In this document: one piece after another, positions 48,974 through 49,911 of the stretch
How the letters are laid out: each line of letters starts with the position of its first letter
Position numbering within the stretch: position 1 is the stretch's first letter
NCBI RefSeq assembly: GCF_001552155.1
Contig: NZ_BCQQ01000043.1
Coordinates: forward strand, 1 to 49,911
Origin: Actinomadura formosensis NBRC 14204
GTDB taxonomy: Bacteria; Actinomycetota; Actinomycetes; Streptosporangiales; Streptosporangiaceae
Direction: 5' to 3'
Length of the DNA: 49,911 nt
The notes under the pieces: generated by a model
What the model was told of the DNA's origin: nothing
The model's database searches: none
What the model saw: only the letters and a program-made list of their open reading frames with translations
Made by a program: the position numbers and the translations under genes

Positions 48974-49911
48974 GTGAGCAACGGCCCCACGCTTCCGGAC
49001 GAGCGGCACGGGACAACTCCGACGAGCCCTCGATGGAGTGGCTCGGCGAGCTCAAGTCCGACGCGGACGATCCCGAGCTCCAGCCCGTCAGCCCCGCGGT
49101 GACCCAGGGCTTCAAGGCCATCATCGAGGAGGACAGGCACGCCGACCAGTCCGGCGGGGCGCAGCCCGGCCCGCCCGCCCTCCAGGCGGCCTCCGATCCG
49201 TTCACCGATCCCATGTCCGATCCCATGTCCGTGCCGGACGGCGAACAGCCGCCCGTACCCGCCCCGAGCCCTGAAGGGCCCGAGCAGGATTTCGCGCGCG
49301 CCCTGGAGGAGGAGCGCGCCGCCGGCGACCCCACGTCCACCGTCGTGGACCCGTCGCTGACGATGCCCGACCTGAGCGGGTTCGCCGCGCCCCGCCCGCC
49401 GGCCGAGCCCGGCGACTCCGGCACCGGCCCCCAGCCGACCATGGGCACCGGCCCGCAGCCGAGGGTCGGTTCTGGTACCGGCCCGCAGCCCGCCATCGGC
49501 TCCGGTACCGGCCCGCTGCCGAGGGTCGGCTCCGGTACCGGCCCGCAGCCCGTTGTGGGCTCTGGGACGGGCCCGCAGCCGATCGTGGGCACGGGCACCG
49601 GTCCGCAGCCTGTCGTCGATCTCAACTCGGGTCCGCTGGCGCGTCCCGAGAGGCCCGGTACGGGTCCGCTGCCGCGCATCGGCCGCGGCACCGGCCCGCT
49701 GCCCGCGATCGGCTCTGGTACCGGCCCGCTGCCGAGGGTCGGCTCTGGCACCGGCCCGCAGCCCGTCGTGGGCTCCGGGACGGGTCCGCAGCCGGTGGTC
49801 GGGCCCGGCACCGGCCCGCAGCCCGTCATCCACCCGAACACGGGTCCGCTCGCGCTTCCGCGCGCCGAAGGTCCCGGTACGGGTCCGCTGCCGCGCATCG
49901 GCCGCGGCACC
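48970..49911 (+). CDS. Repeat-rich protein coupled to purQ (3' end beyond window)
   Basis: An open frame of 314 codons with no stop before the window edge. The start ATG overlaps the purQ stop (ATGA). Residues 1-149 are acidic and low in hydrophobics ([19 protein letters not shown] and later [18 protein letters not shown]). From residue 150 on it is a series of about ten-residue units of the form G-S-G-T-G-P-(Q/L)-P-x-V. No domain recognised; a disordered, possibly surface or scaffold protein. The frame preserves the third-position GC bias of real genes, unlike the opposite strand. Confidence 0.75.
   Translation, partial: MSEQRPHASGRAARDNSDEPSMEWLGELKSDADDPELQPVSPAVTQGFKAIIEEDRHADQSGGAQPGPPALQAASDPFTDPMSDPMSVPDGEQPPVPAPSPEGPEQDFARALEEERAAGDPTSTVVDPSLTMPDLSGFAAPRPPAEPGDSGTGPQPTMGTGPQPRVGSGTGPQPAIGSGTGPLPRVGSGTGPQPVVGSGTGPQPIVGTGTGPQPVVDLNSGPLARPERPGTGPLPRIGRGTGPLPAIGSGTGPLPRVGSGTGPQPVVGSGTGPQPVVGPGTGPQPVIHPNTGPLALPRAEGPGTGPLPRIGRGT
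49417..49911 (+). repeat. In-frame ~30-bp coding repeats with a longer super-repeat
   Basis: At least sixteen units built around GGNACNGGNCCG, coding for GTGP, mostly spaced by 30 bases. A longer period is also present: a stretch starting at 49654 recurs at 49873, 219 bases (73 codons) later, to the window edge. Units differ by codons but conserve residues, so they are selected as protein. Confidence 0.85.

Noticed and set aside
48963..49910. Minus-strand open frame with [13 protein letters not shown] repeats
   Set aside because: It mirrors the plus-strand repeats. The plus frame has a start overlapping the purQ stop, a unique acidic front part and conserved amino acids with silent codon changes.
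49417..49911. Regular ~30-base repeats as a possible CRISPR array
   Set aside because: Units follow each other without unique spacers, stay in frame and vary at third positions, so they are coding repeats. No cas genes are near.

Overview
The window is high-GC DNA (roughly 70% by eye) with GTG/TTG starts, many 1-4 bp start/stop overlaps and families typical of filamentous actinomycetes: a Wbl protein, a SepF-like protein, DUF397 and XRE/DUF5753 regulators, several RsbW-like ATPases, SpoIIE-type phosphatases and a CU044_5270-type sigma partner. The mix suits Streptosporangiales, perhaps an Actinomadura-like genus; the genus is inference.

Layout. 0-4.2 kb: regulators and small genes (a GntR operon with a UTRA-only partner, a lipoprotein, a SnoaL-like/TetR divergent pair, a HAD phosphatase), with a tiny ABC-transporter remnant. 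4.3-8.8 kb: a polyphosphate block of CYTH-CHAD protein, MutT1-type Nudix/phosphatase and polyphosphate kinase, with a PHO-box-like repeat before ppk. 8.8-12.6 kb: a pentapeptide-repeat membrane protein, a zinc-ribbon protein and an ECF-like sigma factor with its membrane partner. 12.8-18.4 kb: signalling (receiver-SpoIIE phosphatase, histidine kinase and response regulator in one operon; a second SpoIIE-like protein; MarR; an RsbW-like ATPase). 18.5-27.3 kb: mostly core genes (mini-SepF, GNAT, WhiB, rhomboid, SDR, a beta-helix membrane protein, Spo0M, UDP-glucose dehydrogenase, FadE5-type acyl-CoA dehydrogenase).

27.3-39.9 kb is clearly accessory. It starts where the 3' end of fadE5 is duplicated about 2.6 kb downstream and ends in an HsdR lacking its front half. 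Inside are two modules of a small protein plus DUF6879, a doubly frameshifted DUF6082 gene, remnants of a duplicated methyltransferase neighbourhood, a WhiJ/AbaA-like locus (ATPase, XRE/DUF5753, three DUF397 proteins) and the most novel-looking unit: an overlapping operon of an SPL-like radical SAM enzyme, a DEDDh exonuclease and a thymidylate-kinase-like protein, behind an XRE/DUF6879 regulatory unit and a palindromic AT-rich control region.

40-50 kb returns to core-like genes: a broken lipoprotein/OmpA-domain gene, a small membrane protein, the E1alpha-E1beta-E2 operon of a 2-oxoacid dehydrogenase, a second beta-helix membrane paralogue, and purS - RsbW-like ATPase - purQ followed by a translationally coupled repeat protein cut by the window edge. 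No rRNA, tRNA, CRISPR array, intact transposase or integrase was seen.
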